A stretch of DNA of 64,000 bases, taken from positions 1,984,001-2,048,000 of the forward strand of contig NZ_CP017718.1 in assembly GCF_001854405.1 (NCBI RefSeq), given 5' to 3'. The notes beneath the pieces are model-generated. The model saw only the letters and a list, made by a program, of their open reading frames with translations, had not been told where the DNA came from and searched no databases. Shown here piece after piece: positions 1 through 9,337 of this stretch. Position numbers and translations under genes: made by a program. Origin of the DNA: Hyphomonas sp. Mor2 (GTDB lineage Bacteria; Pseudomonadota; Alphaproteobacteria; Caulobacterales; Hyphomonadaceae). How positions within the stretch are numbered: the stretch's first letter is position 1; each line of letters starts with the position of its first letter.

Positions 1-13
1 TGAGGAGTCATCT

Positions 14-2134
14 GTGACGCTCGCCACCCCTGTCGCCAAACGCGAACTCAAGACGATCGAACAAGTCGGTCGGACCCGCGTCGACCCGTACAATTGGATG
101 AAGGATGAGAACTGGCAGCAAGTGATGCAGGACCCCACTGTCCTGCGCGCTGACATCCGCGAATATCTGGAGGCGGAAAACGCTTACACCAAGGCCAAAC
201 TGGAAGAACCATTGGACGGGCTCAAGGAAGAGCTGTTCACCGAAATGCGTGGTCGGATCAAGGAGGATGACAGCTCCCTGCCCTCCGTAGATGGGCCCTA
301 TGCCTATCTCACCCGTTTTCGCACGGGCGGAGAGTATCCGATCATTGCCCGCAAGGACGCGGCGGACATTTACAACAAAGAAGCTGAAGACGAGATCCTG
401 CTGGATGGCGATGCTATGGGCGAAGGCCAGCCCTATTTCGCGTTCAATGATGTCGAGCATAGCCCGAACCACAAACTCATCGCCTATGCCGTCGATACGC
501 AGGGCAGCGAGTTCTACGACATCAAGTTCAAGAATCTCGAAACCGGCGAAGACCTGCCGGATGTGATCGAGAATACCTATGGCTCCTTCGTCTGGGGGGC
601 GAATTCCGATCGCGTTTACTGGATTGAGCGCAATGATGAAGGCCGACCCGCCGCGGTTCACATGTACAAGCTGGGCGGAGACGGCTCGACCGAGATCTAT
701 CGCGAGCAGGATCCGGGTTTCTTCCTCGCCGTGAGCGAGTCCCAGTCCGGCGCGTACATCTTTGTCGGCGCTGGCAGCCACACCACGTCTGAGATCCACT
801 ATTTCAAGGCTGACGCCGAGACGCCTGAACTCAAGACCATCGCCCCGCGAGAAACCGACGTGGAATACAGCGTCGAGCATTGGGGCGATCAGTTCGTTAT
901 TTCCACGAATGTGGACGGCGCCGTGGACTTCAAGATCGTCACCGCGCCAACAGACGCCCCTGGCCGCGAGAACTGGACAGATATTGTCCCACACGCCCCC
1001 GGCACGCTTATCCTCGGCATGGATGTGTTGAAAGATCACTTCATCCGGCTCGAGCGTCATGAAGGCTTGCCGCGCATCATTGTTCGCGACCGGGTAAGCG
1101 GCGCTGAAGAGACCATTGCGTTTGATGAAGAAGCGTATTCGCTCGGCACCTCAGTGGGCTACGAGTATGATACCAGCAAGATGCGGATCAATTATTCGTC
1201 GCCGTCCACGCCAGCGCAAGTGTTCGACTATGATCTTGCCACCCAGGAACGGATCCTGCGCAAGGAACAGGAAGTTCCCTCGGGCCACAATGCGGAAGAC
1301 TATAAGGTGAAACGCGTGCTGGCGCCGGCCCGCGATGGAGAGACGGTGCCGGTGACGATCCTCTACCACAAGGATACGCCAATCGATGGCAGCGCCCCGA
1401 TGCTGCTCTATGGCTATGGCTCATACGGTGTGACCATCTCCGCCCGTTTCCGAACCACGCCTCTGGCGCTCGCTGATCGCGGCATGGTCTACGCCATTGT
1501 CCATCCTCGCGGCTCGATGGCCAAAGGCTATCAATGGTATCTGGACGGAAAGCTGGAAAAGAAGGTGAATACGTTCAATGACTATGTCGATGCGGGCAAT
1601 TTCCTGATCTCGGAAGGCTACTCTTCCCGTGGCAATGTCGTCGGCATGGGCGGGTCCGCAGGTGGCCTGCTGATGGGTGCAGTGGCGAACCAGGACCCGG
1701 AAATGTTCGCCGGGATCATCGCGGCGGTGCCGTTTGTCGACGTCATCAACACCATGTCCGACGAAAGCCTGCCGCTGACGCCGCCAGAATGGCCCGAATG
1801 GGGCAACCCGATCACCAGCGCCGAGGACTATGACACGATCATGGCCTACAGCCCGTATGATCAGGTCGTGGACAAGCCGTATCCAGCCATGCTCATCACC
1901 GGCGGTCTCTCCGATCCACGCGTGACCTATTGGGAGCCCAGCAAGTGGGCGGCGAAACTGCGCCACGAGGCGCCGGACGCTGGTCCATACTACCTCCGCA
2001 TTAACATGGAAGCCGGCCATGGCGGTGCCTCGGGCCGCTTTGAGGGTCTGAAAGAAACGGCCCTGGAATATGCCTTTGCATTGTCCGCGGTTGGTAAGGC
2101 TGGGGACGTTGATTTATCAAACGACAGCGATTAG
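14..2134 (+). CDS. ptrB: Oligopeptidase B (S9A serine peptidase)
   Basis: Cytoplasmic serine endopeptidase of the prolyl oligopeptidase family, expected to cut short peptides after basic residues. Residues about 1-420 fit the beta-propeller that restricts access, and about 430-706 the alpha/beta-hydrolase domain. The nucleophile elbow GGSAGG puts Ser near 548, LSDPR puts Asp near 634 and EAGHGG puts His near 669, so the triad is complete. At 706 aa it has the usual family length and no signal peptide. The start is GTG with TGAGGAG six bases upstream; because this lies at the window edge a longer N-terminus cannot be fully excluded. Assignment to oligopeptidase B rather than prolyl oligopeptidase rests on overall resemblance. 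Confidence 0.93.
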   Translation: MTLATPVAKRELKTIEQVGRTRVDPYNWMKDENWQQVMQDPTVLRADIREYLEAENAYTKAKLEEPLDGLKEELFTEMRGRIKEDDSSLPSVDGPYAYLTRFRTGGEYPIIARKDAADIYNKEAEDEILLDGDAMGEGQPYFAFNDVEHSPNHKLIAYAVDTQGSEFYDIKFKNLETGEDLPDVIENTYGSFVWGANSDRVYWIERNDEGRPAAVHMYKLGGDGSTEIYREQDPGFFLAVSESQSGAYIFVGAGSHTTSEIHYFKADAETPELKTIAPRETDVEYSVEHWGDQFVISTNVDGAVDFKIVTAPTDAPGRENWTDIVPHAPGTLILGMDVLKDHFIRLERHEGLPRIIVRDRVSGAEETIAFDEEAYSLGTSVGYEYDTSKMRINYSSPSTPAQVFDYDLATQERILRKEQEVPSGHNAEDYKVKRVLAPARDGETVPVTILYHKDTPIDGSAPMLLYGYGSYGVTISARFRTTPLALADRGMVYAIVHPRGSMAKGYQWYLDGKLEKKVNTFNDYVDAGNFLISEGYSSRGNVVGMGGSAGGLLMGAVANQDPEMFAGIIAAVPFVDVINTMSDESLPLTPPEWPEWGNPITSAEDYDTIMAYSPYDQVVDKPYPAMLITGGLSDPRVTYWEPSKWAAKLRHEAPDAGPYYLRINMEAGHGGASGRFEGLKETALEYAFALSAVGKAGDVDLSNDSD

Positions 2135-2167
2135 GACGACTTCAAGTAATCTGAGGGGAAGAGCAGA

Positions 2168-2719
2168 ATGATACGGAATGCACTTTGTCTGGTACTCTTG
2201 CTCTTCTCTTCCATTTCATTGTCTCAATTCAGTCTGGCGCAATCCGATTCGCACGGCTGGACTGTCTTGTCCAAACGCACATCAATTGATGTGAAACGCA
2301 GCGTCCAGGAAGATGTCGTGTTCGATTCGGTCAACCTGCGGACCACGAACCCGGACCTGCCGGAAGTCAGATTCAGCTGCAGTGAGGAATTTGGCTTGCG
2401 GGTTACCTTATTACTGCAACCATTGAGCGAAGGAATTCTCGACAGCGGCACACGATACCGCGCTCGTGCACGCTTTTCTAACCTGGCGGTCGAGGGGCGC
2501 GAACCAGCCCGCGTTCGCTGGGTCCATGTGAAAGAAGTTCGCGCTTTGCAAAGCGGGTCGCAAAAGACCGCCAAAATGATCTACAACGCGGCGATCGAGG
2601 GCCGGTCATTCTCGGTCAAAGAACCCTTCAAGAAAGATGTTCAGATCAGCATGCCCCCTGTCGACGAAAACTTTCGCACCTTCGCGAAGCGCTGCGTCGT
2701 CACCAATGGGACAAAATAA
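2168..2719 (+). CDS. Exported protein of unknown function
   Basis: I do not recognise the family. The first ~25 residues form a clear Sec signal peptide (MIRN, a run of Leu/Ser/Phe, then SLAQS), so the 183-aa product is probably periplasmic. The mature part is mixed polar and beta-like, with two cysteines (in FSCSEE and KRCVV) that could form a disulfide. ATG start with a GGGGAAGAG-type ribosome site. It follows the oligopeptidase gene by 33 bp and could be co-transcribed, but nothing links the two functions. Confidence 0.7.
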   Translation: MIRNALCLVLLLFSSISLSQFSLAQSDSHGWTVLSKRTSIDVKRSVQEDVVFDSVNLRTTNPDLPEVRFSCSEEFGLRVTLLLQPLSEGILDSGTRYRARARFSNLAVEGREPARVRWVHVKEVRALQSGSQKTAKMIYNAAIEGRSFSVKEPFKKDVQISMPPVDENFRTFAKRCVVTNGTK

Positions 2720-2743
2720 AACCCCGGCCAGTCTGGCCGGGGT
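2712..2743 (-). terminator. Rho-independent terminator of the thiolase gene
   Basis: Perfect 10-bp stem ACCCCGGCCA / TGGCCGGGGT around a GTC loop. Read on the minus strand it is followed by a T-rich run (TTTATTTTGT), a classic terminator for the thiolase gene. On the plus strand the tail is poor, though it may also slow transcription from the exported-protein gene. Confidence 0.8.
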
Positions 2744-2767
2744 CTCCAAATAGAATAGCGCCCGCCT

Positions 2768-3976
2768 TTAGTGCAGGAACTCGAACAGGCCTGCAGCGCC
2801 CATGCCGCCGCCAATGCACATGGTGACGACGCCATATTTGGCTTTGCGGCGTTGGCCCTCCATCAGGATTGAGCCGGTGCAGCGTGCGCCCGTCATGCCG
2901 AATGGGTGACCGATGGAAATTGAGCCGCCATTCACATTGTACTTCTCAGGGTCGATGCCGAGATGGTCGCGACAATAGAGACACTGCGATGCGAACGCTT
3001 CGTTCAGTTCCCAAAGATCGATATCGTCGACGGTCAGGCCGTGACGCTCGAGCAGACGCGGCACGGCTTTGACGGGACCGATGCCCATCTCATCCGGATC
3101 CACACCACCAACATTGAAGCCCATGAAGCGGCCCAATGGGGACAGACCGCGGCGTGCGGCCTCTTCGGCTTCCATGACAACCACCGCCGCAGCGCCATCA
3201 GACAGCTGCGAAGCGTTGCCTGCGGTGATGAACTTGCCTTCCTGGACTTGCTGGCCGCCGCGGAACACGGGTGGCAAGCCTGCCAGCGCTTCGACAGTTG
3301 TGCCAGGGCGGTTGCACTCGTCACGGTCGACGGTGACTTCTTGATAGGTCTCTTCGCCGGTTTCCTTGTTGACCAGCTTCATGCGGGTCTTCAGCGGAGC
3401 AATCTCTTCCGCCATGTAGCCATTCTTCTGGAATTCAGCCGTCCGGCGCTGGGATTCAGCGGAATACTCGTCCTGATATTCGCGGCTGATGCCATAACGA
3501 TCGGCAACGATCTCGGCCGTTTCGATCATGGTCATCCAGATGGCTGGCCATTGTTGCATCAGCTCGTCTTCGACATAGCGATGCGTATTCATGTGGCCAG
3601 AGCGAGAGACAAGCGAGAGGCTTTCCACACCGCCGCCGATGGCAACCGGTGCGCCTTCATTGATGACGGTGTGCGCGGCATTGGCGATCGCCTGCAGACC
3701 GGACGAACAGAAGCGGTTGATCGTCGCGCCTGAGGTCGAGCTTGGGCAGCCGGCCCAGAGCGCGGCATTGCGAGCGACGTTGTGACCTGTCGCGCCTTCA
3801 GGCTGTGCCGATCCGAGGAAGACGTCTTCCACCGCTTCGGCCTCGACATTGGCACGCTCGAGCGCGCTCTTGATGGCGTGGCCCGCCATAGTAATGCCGT
3901 GCGTGTCGTTGAGCGACCCGCGACCGGTCTTGGCAAGGCCCGTGCGGGCATAGGATACGATGACTGCTTCGCGCAT
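2768..3976 (-). CDS. Acetyl-CoA C-acyltransferase (thiolase)
   Basis: Thiolase-superfamily enzyme that would split 3-ketoacyl-CoA in beta-oxidation or condense acetyl-CoA units. The acyl-accepting Cys lies in NRFCSSGLQA, the His in GGSISIGHPFGMTG, and the second Cys in CIGGGMGAAGLFE near the C-terminus; all family motifs are intact. Length 402 aa is normal. I chose the internal ATG (MREAVIV) because GGGAGA sits 8 nt before it; the upstream in-frame start adds 13 unlikely residues. It is transcribed divergently from the thioredoxin-like gene, and the spacer holds an imperfect palindrome that may be a regulator site. FadA-type versus biosynthetic use cannot be decided here. Confidence 0.93.
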   Translation of the reverse strand: MREAVIVSYARTGLAKTGRGSLNDTHGITMAGHAIKSALERANVEAEAVEDVFLGSAQPEGATGHNVARNAALWAGCPSSTSGATINRFCSSGLQAIANAAHTVINEGAPVAIGGGVESLSLVSRSGHMNTHRYVEDELMQQWPAIWMTMIETAEIVADRYGISREYQDEYSAESQRRTAEFQKNGYMAEEIAPLKTRMKLVNKETGEETYQEVTVDRDECNRPGTTVEALAGLPPVFRGGQQVQEGKFITAGNASQLSDGAAAVVVMEAEEAARRGLSPLGRFMGFNVGGVDPDEMGIGPVKAVPRLLERHGLTVDDIDLWELNEAFASQCLYCRDHLGIDPEKYNVNGGSISIGHPFGMTGARCTGSILMEGQRRKAKYGVVTMCIGGGMGAAGLFEFLH

Positions 3977-4044
3977 GACGAATATCTCCCGTGATTGGTC
4001 TATGTTGCGGCGCACCCTAGAGAAGCGAGCCGCCCTCGACTAGG

Positions 4045-4062
4045 GGTAACGTTAACGTAAAC
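4045..4062. promoter_or_regulatory. Candidate operator in the thiolase divergent promoter region
   Basis: Palindrome centred on GTTAAC: a perfect 10-bp core ACGTTAACGT, with two further symmetric pairs at the edges (7 of 9 base pairs overall). It lies 69 bp upstream of the thiolase start and 81 bp upstream of the divergent gene. Its shape fits a dimeric repressor site, such as the TetR-like regulators that often control fatty-acid genes, but no regulator gene is adjacent. Confidence 0.4.
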
Positions 4063-4142
4063 AGGAAGGACGTCGCGGAAACCTCTTCACGAAGACGCGA
4101 TTCCTGCCTATCCCGGGCGAAACGAAGAGAAAGGCCAGTGTC

Positions 4143-4832
4143 ATGCGGCGTGCCGCCATCGCATTCATCGCCATGTTCGGGTTGGCCGTATCTGCGTCAG
4201 CCGAAAGCCCCATCAGCAACGATGAGCCGACCGCGACGGGCTTCTATCGCCCGGGTGCCGTGGCGCCCGCTTCGGCTGACTTTAGCCGTGGTGACGTGCC
4301 TCGCGACGATTATGGCCGCCCGTATCTTTATGAAGGGCTTGGCGCCCCGCTGCCCGACTTTATCGGGGAGACCACCGACCAGACCTCGTTTTCGTCCACG
4401 TTGCTGGACGGACGTTGGACCGTGATCGAGGTGTGGGGGATCTGGTGCCATGACAGCCGCCGCGACGCGAAATATGCGGCGGCTTTGTCGCGCGCCCTGG
4501 CCCAGGATCCAGACGTTGATTTCATGTCTATCCACACACCGCAGAACGCCGACCGTTCACACCTGGCAATGCGAAACTATGGCTCCGTCTCGGCCTGGTT
4601 TGAAGAAAAAGGCTGGACCTTCCTGACCGTAATCGACGAAGATGCATCCATTCGCGACGCTCTCAAGATTCGCTGGACCCCGACCTATCTTCTGGTGGCA
4701 CCAGACCGAACCGTACAGGGATTTCGCACCGGCCTGGCGGATGCTGGCGACGATGCGGTCAAGGATTTTGTCCAGGACATTTCGCACACGCGCGCCGCCT
4801 GGTCGGCCGCCGAATCGCGCGCAACCGAGTAG
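4143..4832 (+). CDS. Exported thioredoxin-fold protein with a CxxS site
   Basis: A signal peptide (residues 1-20, ending SASA) precedes a TlpA/thioredoxin-like domain at about 65-220. The strand and turn before the active site read VIEVWGIWCHDS, and the later WTPTYLLVAPDR contains the expected cis-proline region. The second redox cysteine is replaced: the motif is C102-H-D-S105, so a normal CxxC dithiol cycle is not possible. Monothiol chemistry (isomerase- or peroxidase-like) or a purely structural role is more likely. ATG start behind AGAGAAAGG. Family membership is fairly sure; the substrate is unknown. Confidence 0.8.
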   Translation: MRRAAIAFIAMFGLAVSASAESPISNDEPTATGFYRPGAVAPASADFSRGDVPRDDYGRPYLYEGLGAPLPDFIGETTDQTSFSSTLLDGRWTVIEVWGIWCHDSRRDAKYAAALSRALAQDPDVDFMSIHTPQNADRSHLAMRNYGSVSAWFEEKGWTFLTVIDEDASIRDALKIRWTPTYLLVAPDRTVQGFRTGLADAGDDAVKDFVQDISHTRAAWSAAESRATE

Positions 4833-5044
4833 AATCGGACCGCACTCAAGTTCGCAGATTCAAGCCAGTTTCCATTTGATTCAAACACCGTGTGATCGAG
4901 CTTCGTACAGGTGTCCGGAAACTCCTGAAATTCCTGCAGATATAACCGTTATTTCATCTGAATCTTGCCTTTCCACCCTATCAAAGCCTGGCTCTGCCCC
5001 TGTATTAAGAGAGAGTTGGCAATACGCATAAGGTGGACCTGAAC

Positions 5045-6841
5045 ATGCTGCACCCATCGACCAAGAAACTGATCGATCGTCTGGCTGAAATGACGGAGCT
5101 CGGCAAACTCGATTGGACCGAAGGTGAAAACGGAGATTTGGTTTACTCCACCGAAGGCTACAGCGTCTGCCTTCCAGATGGCGGGCGCGAAGTGGTGATT
5201 CATAGCATCGAGGGCAAGGAGCTCGAACGCGCCGCCGCCGATGCTCTGGCGGGCACAATGACCGACGCCGGGACGCCCTATGCACAGATCGTTGCAGAAA
5301 TGGGCGCTGAAGCCGGGCGTATCGCGCGCGGTACCGAAACCGCGATTTCCAGCTTGCTGGCTGGTATGGAAGAGCCGGCAGCGCCTGCGGAATCAGACCC
5401 CACCGAGTCCATGGATGAAGGCCCGGAAGATCCAGGCGATGAAAGCGCGCCTATGATGTCGGATAGTGTCGACGAACAAGAAGCTCCTACTGAAATCGAA
5501 ACGACGCCGGAACCGGATGCAGAGCCTGAAACGGAACTCGCCGCCGCGGCAGATGAAGCCGAGGTCGTTGAGGCTGACGATGCACATGCTGAAGTCGAGG
5601 ATTCTGAGCCAATCGACGAACCAGAAATCGTCGCGGACTCGTCTGGTGATGATTTGTCTCTCGAGGCGCCTATGGAAGCTGAGGCAGGAGAGGTCGACAC
5701 GGAAAGCCAGGTGACCGAAGCCGTCGCGCGCCTCGCTGATGAGGTGAACAATCGCGATGCCCTGACAGAGCCTGCGGCCGAGAGCGAACTGACCGAAACC
5801 TCAGCCGAAGAAGAAGAAGCGCCTTCCGCGCTCGGCATGGCCGCGGCCACAGCCGTTGGCGTGGTCGCGACTGCGGCAGGCCTGGATCAGGACGATTCCA
5901 GCGAGATTGTGCCTGAGACAATCACCACAGAGACCAGCCTCGAACCAGAACCTGAAGCGAGTGCCTCCACAGCCATTGATGCATCGCCGCCGACCTATGT
6001 GCCATTTGGCCTGGAAGACTCCGATGAGACGCCTGCCCCCGTTGAGGCGCCCGCTTCCGAACCCGCACTCGAAGACACGATCTCTAGCGCCTCCATAGAT
6101 GAAGAAGTTGCTTCGTTCGCGACGTTCACGCCTGAGGCTGAAGCAGAGCCAGAAGCCACCTTCTCAGCGGAGAGCGACGAGGCGACGGACGAGCCTGTCG
6201 TGGAGATGACAGCGCCAATTGATGAGGCGATGAGCGAACCTGAAAGCACTGAGGAAGCCCCGCAAACGGACGCGACGTTCTCAAACGAAGCCGAACCGAT
6301 GTCCGAGGCGCCCGAGACGACGTCGGAACCTCAATTGGACACGGCCCCGGAGACCGAGTCTTCTCCGCTGGTTGAAGCTGAACCAGAGCCTGAGATAGCG
6401 GCGGAAACTGTCGTGGCAGATACCGCACCTGACGCGACCGAAATCGCTGAGGAATCGAGCATCGAGCCTGCTGGCGAAGATGCATCCGAGGTAGAAGAAG
6501 AGCCGGTCCTAGCGACGGCAACCGAACCACAGTCTTACAGCCTGAGCGGAATCGGCGCTGGATTTGGTCTGGGCGCGCTGGCCGCGAAAACAGAAGCCAG
6601 CGGGATCCCCGGGCCAAGCGCTGCGCCTGCCGCGACGCCGGAAAAGATCGTCATCGATGCGACAGAAGATGTGTTGCCGGAACTGGAAGGCAATCTCAAT
6701 GTCGAACGTATGGAAGCGGCGGTTTCAGAAATTAATTTCGGGGCCAAGCAGAACGGTGACCCATCGGAAGACGGCCAAACAGAAGAAGATGCCGACGGAG
6801 ATATCCTCAAGCCGCGTACGCGATTCAATCCTTGGGATTGA
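5045..6841 (+). CDS. Long acidic, probably disordered protein
   Basis: Family not recognised. Three parts are visible. About residues 1-105 look folded (helix, then WTEGENGDLVYSTEGYSV and VVIHSIEGKE, then a helical Ala-rich stretch). About 106-490 are almost wholly Glu, Asp, Ala, Pro, Thr and Ser with recurring EPE/EAE units, expected to be disordered and strongly negative. About 495-598 contain a short glycine-rich apolar segment (LSGIGAGFGLGALAA), a predicted helix LNVERMEAAVSEINFGAK and the tail LKPRTRFNPWD. There is no signal peptide. I chose ATG over an upstream GTG because AAGGTGG lies 8 nt before it. A tethering or scaffold role is only a guess from this architecture. Confidence 0.75.
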   Translation: MLHPSTKKLIDRLAEMTELGKLDWTEGENGDLVYSTEGYSVCLPDGGREVVIHSIEGKELERAAADALAGTMTDAGTPYAQIVAEMGAEAGRIARGTETAISSLLAGMEEPAAPAESDPTESMDEGPEDPGDESAPMMSDSVDEQEAPTEIETTPEPDAEPETELAAAADEAEVVEADDAHAEVEDSEPIDEPEIVADSSGDDLSLEAPMEAEAGEVDTESQVTEAVARLADEVNNRDALTEPAAESELTETSAEEEEAPSALGMAAATAVGVVATAAGLDQDDSSEIVPETITTETSLEPEPEASASTAIDASPPTYVPFGLEDSDETPAPVEAPASEPALEDTISSASIDEEVASFATFTPEAEAEPEATFSAESDEATDEPVVEMTAPIDEAMSEPESTEEAPQTDATFSNEAEPMSEAPETTSEPQLDTAPETESSPLVEAEPEPEIAAETVVADTAPDATEIAEESSIEPAGEDASEVEEEPVLATATEPQSYSLSGIGAGFGLGALAAKTEASGIPGPSAAPAATPEKIVIDATEDVLPELEGNLNVERMEAAVSEINFGAKQNGDPSEDGQTEEDADGDILKPRTRFNPWD

Positions 6842-6872
6842 TCGGATCTATCCTGCCCAAATCTTAAGCAGG

Positions 6873-6899
6873 GGCGCGCCGGTGGCGCGCCTTTTGTTT
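6873..6899 (+). terminator. Rho-independent terminator after the acidic protein gene
   Basis: Perfect 8-bp stem GGCGCGCC / GGCGCGCC with a 3-nt loop, followed at once by TTTTGTTT. It lies 31 bp after the stop codon. Confidence 0.85.
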
Positions 6900-7055
6900 G
6901 AGGTTCGTGACCACGAGGCAACAGTGTAAAGAAATATACACTCTAGCTGTCTCGAAATCTCAAACTGCCCTTGCCCAATACCTGCCTTTAGCTAGGTCGA
7001 ACGTGAAAGTGCCTCATGCAGAGACGCTCAAACCCTGGCTGAAAGTGACCCGCTC

Positions 7056-9275
7056 ATGTCTGTCAAATCCTCCCTCAAATTCTCAACCGCCGCTGCCATT
7101 CTGCTCGGCCTCGGATCGAGCCCGGCCTTCGCCCAGGATGCCGACGAAACCGACGCGCGCCGCCTCGACCCGGTCGTGACGACAGCGCAACGCGTCGAAC
7201 AGGACGCGCAAGACGTGCCGATTTCGATCACCACGGTGTCTGATGAGAAACTGGACAATCTGAAGGCCAGCGGCGCGGATGTCCGCTTTTTGTCTGCGCG
7301 GGTACCCAGCGTGATCGCTGAAAGCTCGTTTGGGCGCGCCTTCCCGCGTTTCTATATTCGCGGCTATGGCAACACGGACTTCGATCTCAACGCGACTCAG
7401 CCGGTTTCGCTCGTCTATGATGACATTCCTTACGAAAACCCGATTCTGAAGGGCTATCCGGTCTTCGACATGGCGGCCGTGGAGGTTTTGCGTGGACCAC
7501 AAGGCACTCTGTTCGGTCGCAACACGCCGGGCGGCATCATCAAGTTTGATAGCGTCAAGCCGAGCCAGGAATTCGATGCCTATGTCCGCGGATCCTACGG
7601 CACCTATAATACGATTGACCTGGAAGGTGCGGTCGGCGGCCCTCTGACCGACAAACTGTCCGCCCGCCTGTCCGTACTTCACCAGTCGCGGGATGACTAT
7701 GTCAACAACGCCTTCACCGGCGAAAGCGATGCCTTTGAGGGTTTCGAGGTCACAACCGGCCGCGTCCAGTTCCTGTTTGAGCCGACCGATACGCTCGATC
7801 TGCTTTTGAACATTCACGCGCTGACCAATGAAGGCAGCGCGCGCCTGTTCCGCGCCAATATCATTGATCAGGGCCAACGCGGCCTTGGCAGCAATTTCGA
7901 TCGCGACAATGTCTTCTTTGATGGCGGTGCGGGCAACCCTCTGACCCAGGACTCTGCCGGCGTGAACTTCAAAGCCGTCAAGGATTTCCAGAATGGCTGG
8001 GACTTCACTTACATATTCGGTCTGGAGACGACAGAAACCTCGTCCCGCGGCGACATTGATGGCGGCGCCATCGGCCCGAACGGCTTCGTCCCATCTGGTC
8101 CGTTCAATTTCCCAAGCGATACGCAAGGCGGCATTGACGACCTCACCCAAACGACCCACGAAGCGCGCTTCGCGTTCGACAATGGCGGCCCTCTGCGTGC
8201 ACAGACGGGTGTCTTCTTCTTCGACGAGGAAGTCGAGATCACATCTCTGGCTTTTGCCGGAAGTTTCAACTTCTCTGGCGCCACGCGGGCGCAGGATTCT
8301 CAGTCCGTGGGCATCTTCGGATCTCTGTCCTACGATGTCTCCGAGCAGCTGACCTTGTCTGGTGGCTTGCGTTTCACGGATGACGAGAAAGACTTCACGG
8401 CCTCTCGTATCGTCGGCACACCGCTCGGACCGCTCACGGAAAACGTCTCGGACGAGCAGGTCAGCTGGGACGTCTCTGCGACATACGCCGTCAATGATGA
8501 TGTCAATGTCTATGGCCGCATTGCGTCTGGTTATCGCGGGCCAAGCGTTCAGGGCCGACTGGTCTTCGGGGACACCCTGTCCGTCGCCGATAGTGAAACG
8601 GTCATCGCGTATGAAGCTGGCGTCAAGTCGGAGCTGTTCGACAATCGCGTGCGTCTGAACTCGAACGTGTTCTTCTATGAAATCTCCGACCAGCAGCTCA
8701 CGGTTGTTGGCGGTCAGAACAATACGGTGCAGCTCATCAATGCAGACAAGGGCGAAGCCTACGGGTTCGAGGCCGATCTCGAAGCGGTGATCACAGAAAA
8801 CCTCCTGGTGACCGGCGGCTTGTCTTACAACAAGACAGAAATCAAGGATGATCTGCTTCTGTCACCCGGGTGTGGCACGGCTTGTACAGTGCTCGACCCG
8901 GCCGTCACGGTCGGCACCTCGACCTTCTTCAACATTTCCGGAAATTCGTTCCCGAATGCGCCGGAATGGATCGCCAATGCGACGGCTCGCTACAGCATTC
9001 CGATCGAAGGCGGTGAACTCTACGCGTTCACCGACTGGGCTTATAAGGGCGACACGAACTTCTTCCTGTATGACAGTGTTGAGTTCTTCCAGGAAGGCTA
9101 TTGGGAAGGCGGCCTGCGCTTCGGGTATGCCTCGGATCGCGGTTACGATGTCTCGGTCTTTGGGCGCAACATCACGGATGAAGATGCTCTGACGGGCGGC
9201 ATCGACTTCACGACATTGACCGGCTTCGTCAATGAGCCGCAAACCTTCGGGATTGAGCTTCGCTACGACTTCTAG
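7056..9275 (+). CDS. TonB-dependent outer-membrane receptor
   Basis: Ligand-gated outer-membrane transporter powered by TonB-ExbBD. Signal peptide of about 26 residues (ends SPAFAQD), then a TonB-box-like DPVVTTAQR, a plug domain at about 45-160 with the RGYGN and VEVLRGPQGTLFGRNTPGG motifs, and a beta-barrel ending in the typical aromatic tail (ELRYDF). 739 aa is usual. The ligand is not evident; no siderophore, B12 or sugar genes are adjacent, and no Fur or riboswitch element was recognised upstream. It is transcribed alone, bounded by the terminator before it and a strong bidirectional one after it. Confidence 0.95.
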   Translation: MSVKSSLKFSTAAAILLGLGSSPAFAQDADETDARRLDPVVTTAQRVEQDAQDVPISITTVSDEKLDNLKASGADVRFLSARVPSVIAESSFGRAFPRFYIRGYGNTDFDLNATQPVSLVYDDIPYENPILKGYPVFDMAAVEVLRGPQGTLFGRNTPGGIIKFDSVKPSQEFDAYVRGSYGTYNTIDLEGAVGGPLTDKLSARLSVLHQSRDDYVNNAFTGESDAFEGFEVTTGRVQFLFEPTDTLDLLLNIHALTNEGSARLFRANIIDQGQRGLGSNFDRDNVFFDGGAGNPLTQDSAGVNFKAVKDFQNGWDFTYIFGLETTETSSRGDIDGGAIGPNGFVPSGPFNFPSDTQGGIDDLTQTTHEARFAFDNGGPLRAQTGVFFFDEEVEITSLAFAGSFNFSGATRAQDSQSVGIFGSLSYDVSEQLTLSGGLRFTDDEKDFTASRIVGTPLGPLTENVSDEQVSWDVSATYAVNDDVNVYGRIASGYRGPSVQGRLVFGDTLSVADSETVIAYEAGVKSELFDNRVRLNSNVFFYEISDQQLTVVGGQNNTVQLINADKGEAYGFEADLEAVITENLLVTGGLSYNKTEIKDDLLLSPGCGTACTVLDPAVTVGTSTFFNISGNSFPNAPEWIANATARYSIPIEGGELYAFTDWAYKGDTNFFLYDSVEFFQEGYWEGGLRFGYASDRGYDVSVFGRNITDEDALTGGIDFTTLTGFVNEPQTFGIELRYDF

Positions 9276-9299
9276 GTCGCAGCGATTACCCCAAAAAGG

Positions 9300-9328
9300 A
9301 GCCCCGCAGACCGGTCTGCGGGGCTTTT
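9300..9328. terminator. Bidirectional terminator between receptor and RND genes
   Basis: A 13-bp perfect inverted repeat (AGCCCCGCAGACC and its complement) with no spacer, preceded by AAAAAGG and followed by TTTTGCTT. The two flanking genes converge here, so it can end both transcripts. Confidence 0.88.
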
Positions 9329-9337
9329 GCTTATTCC

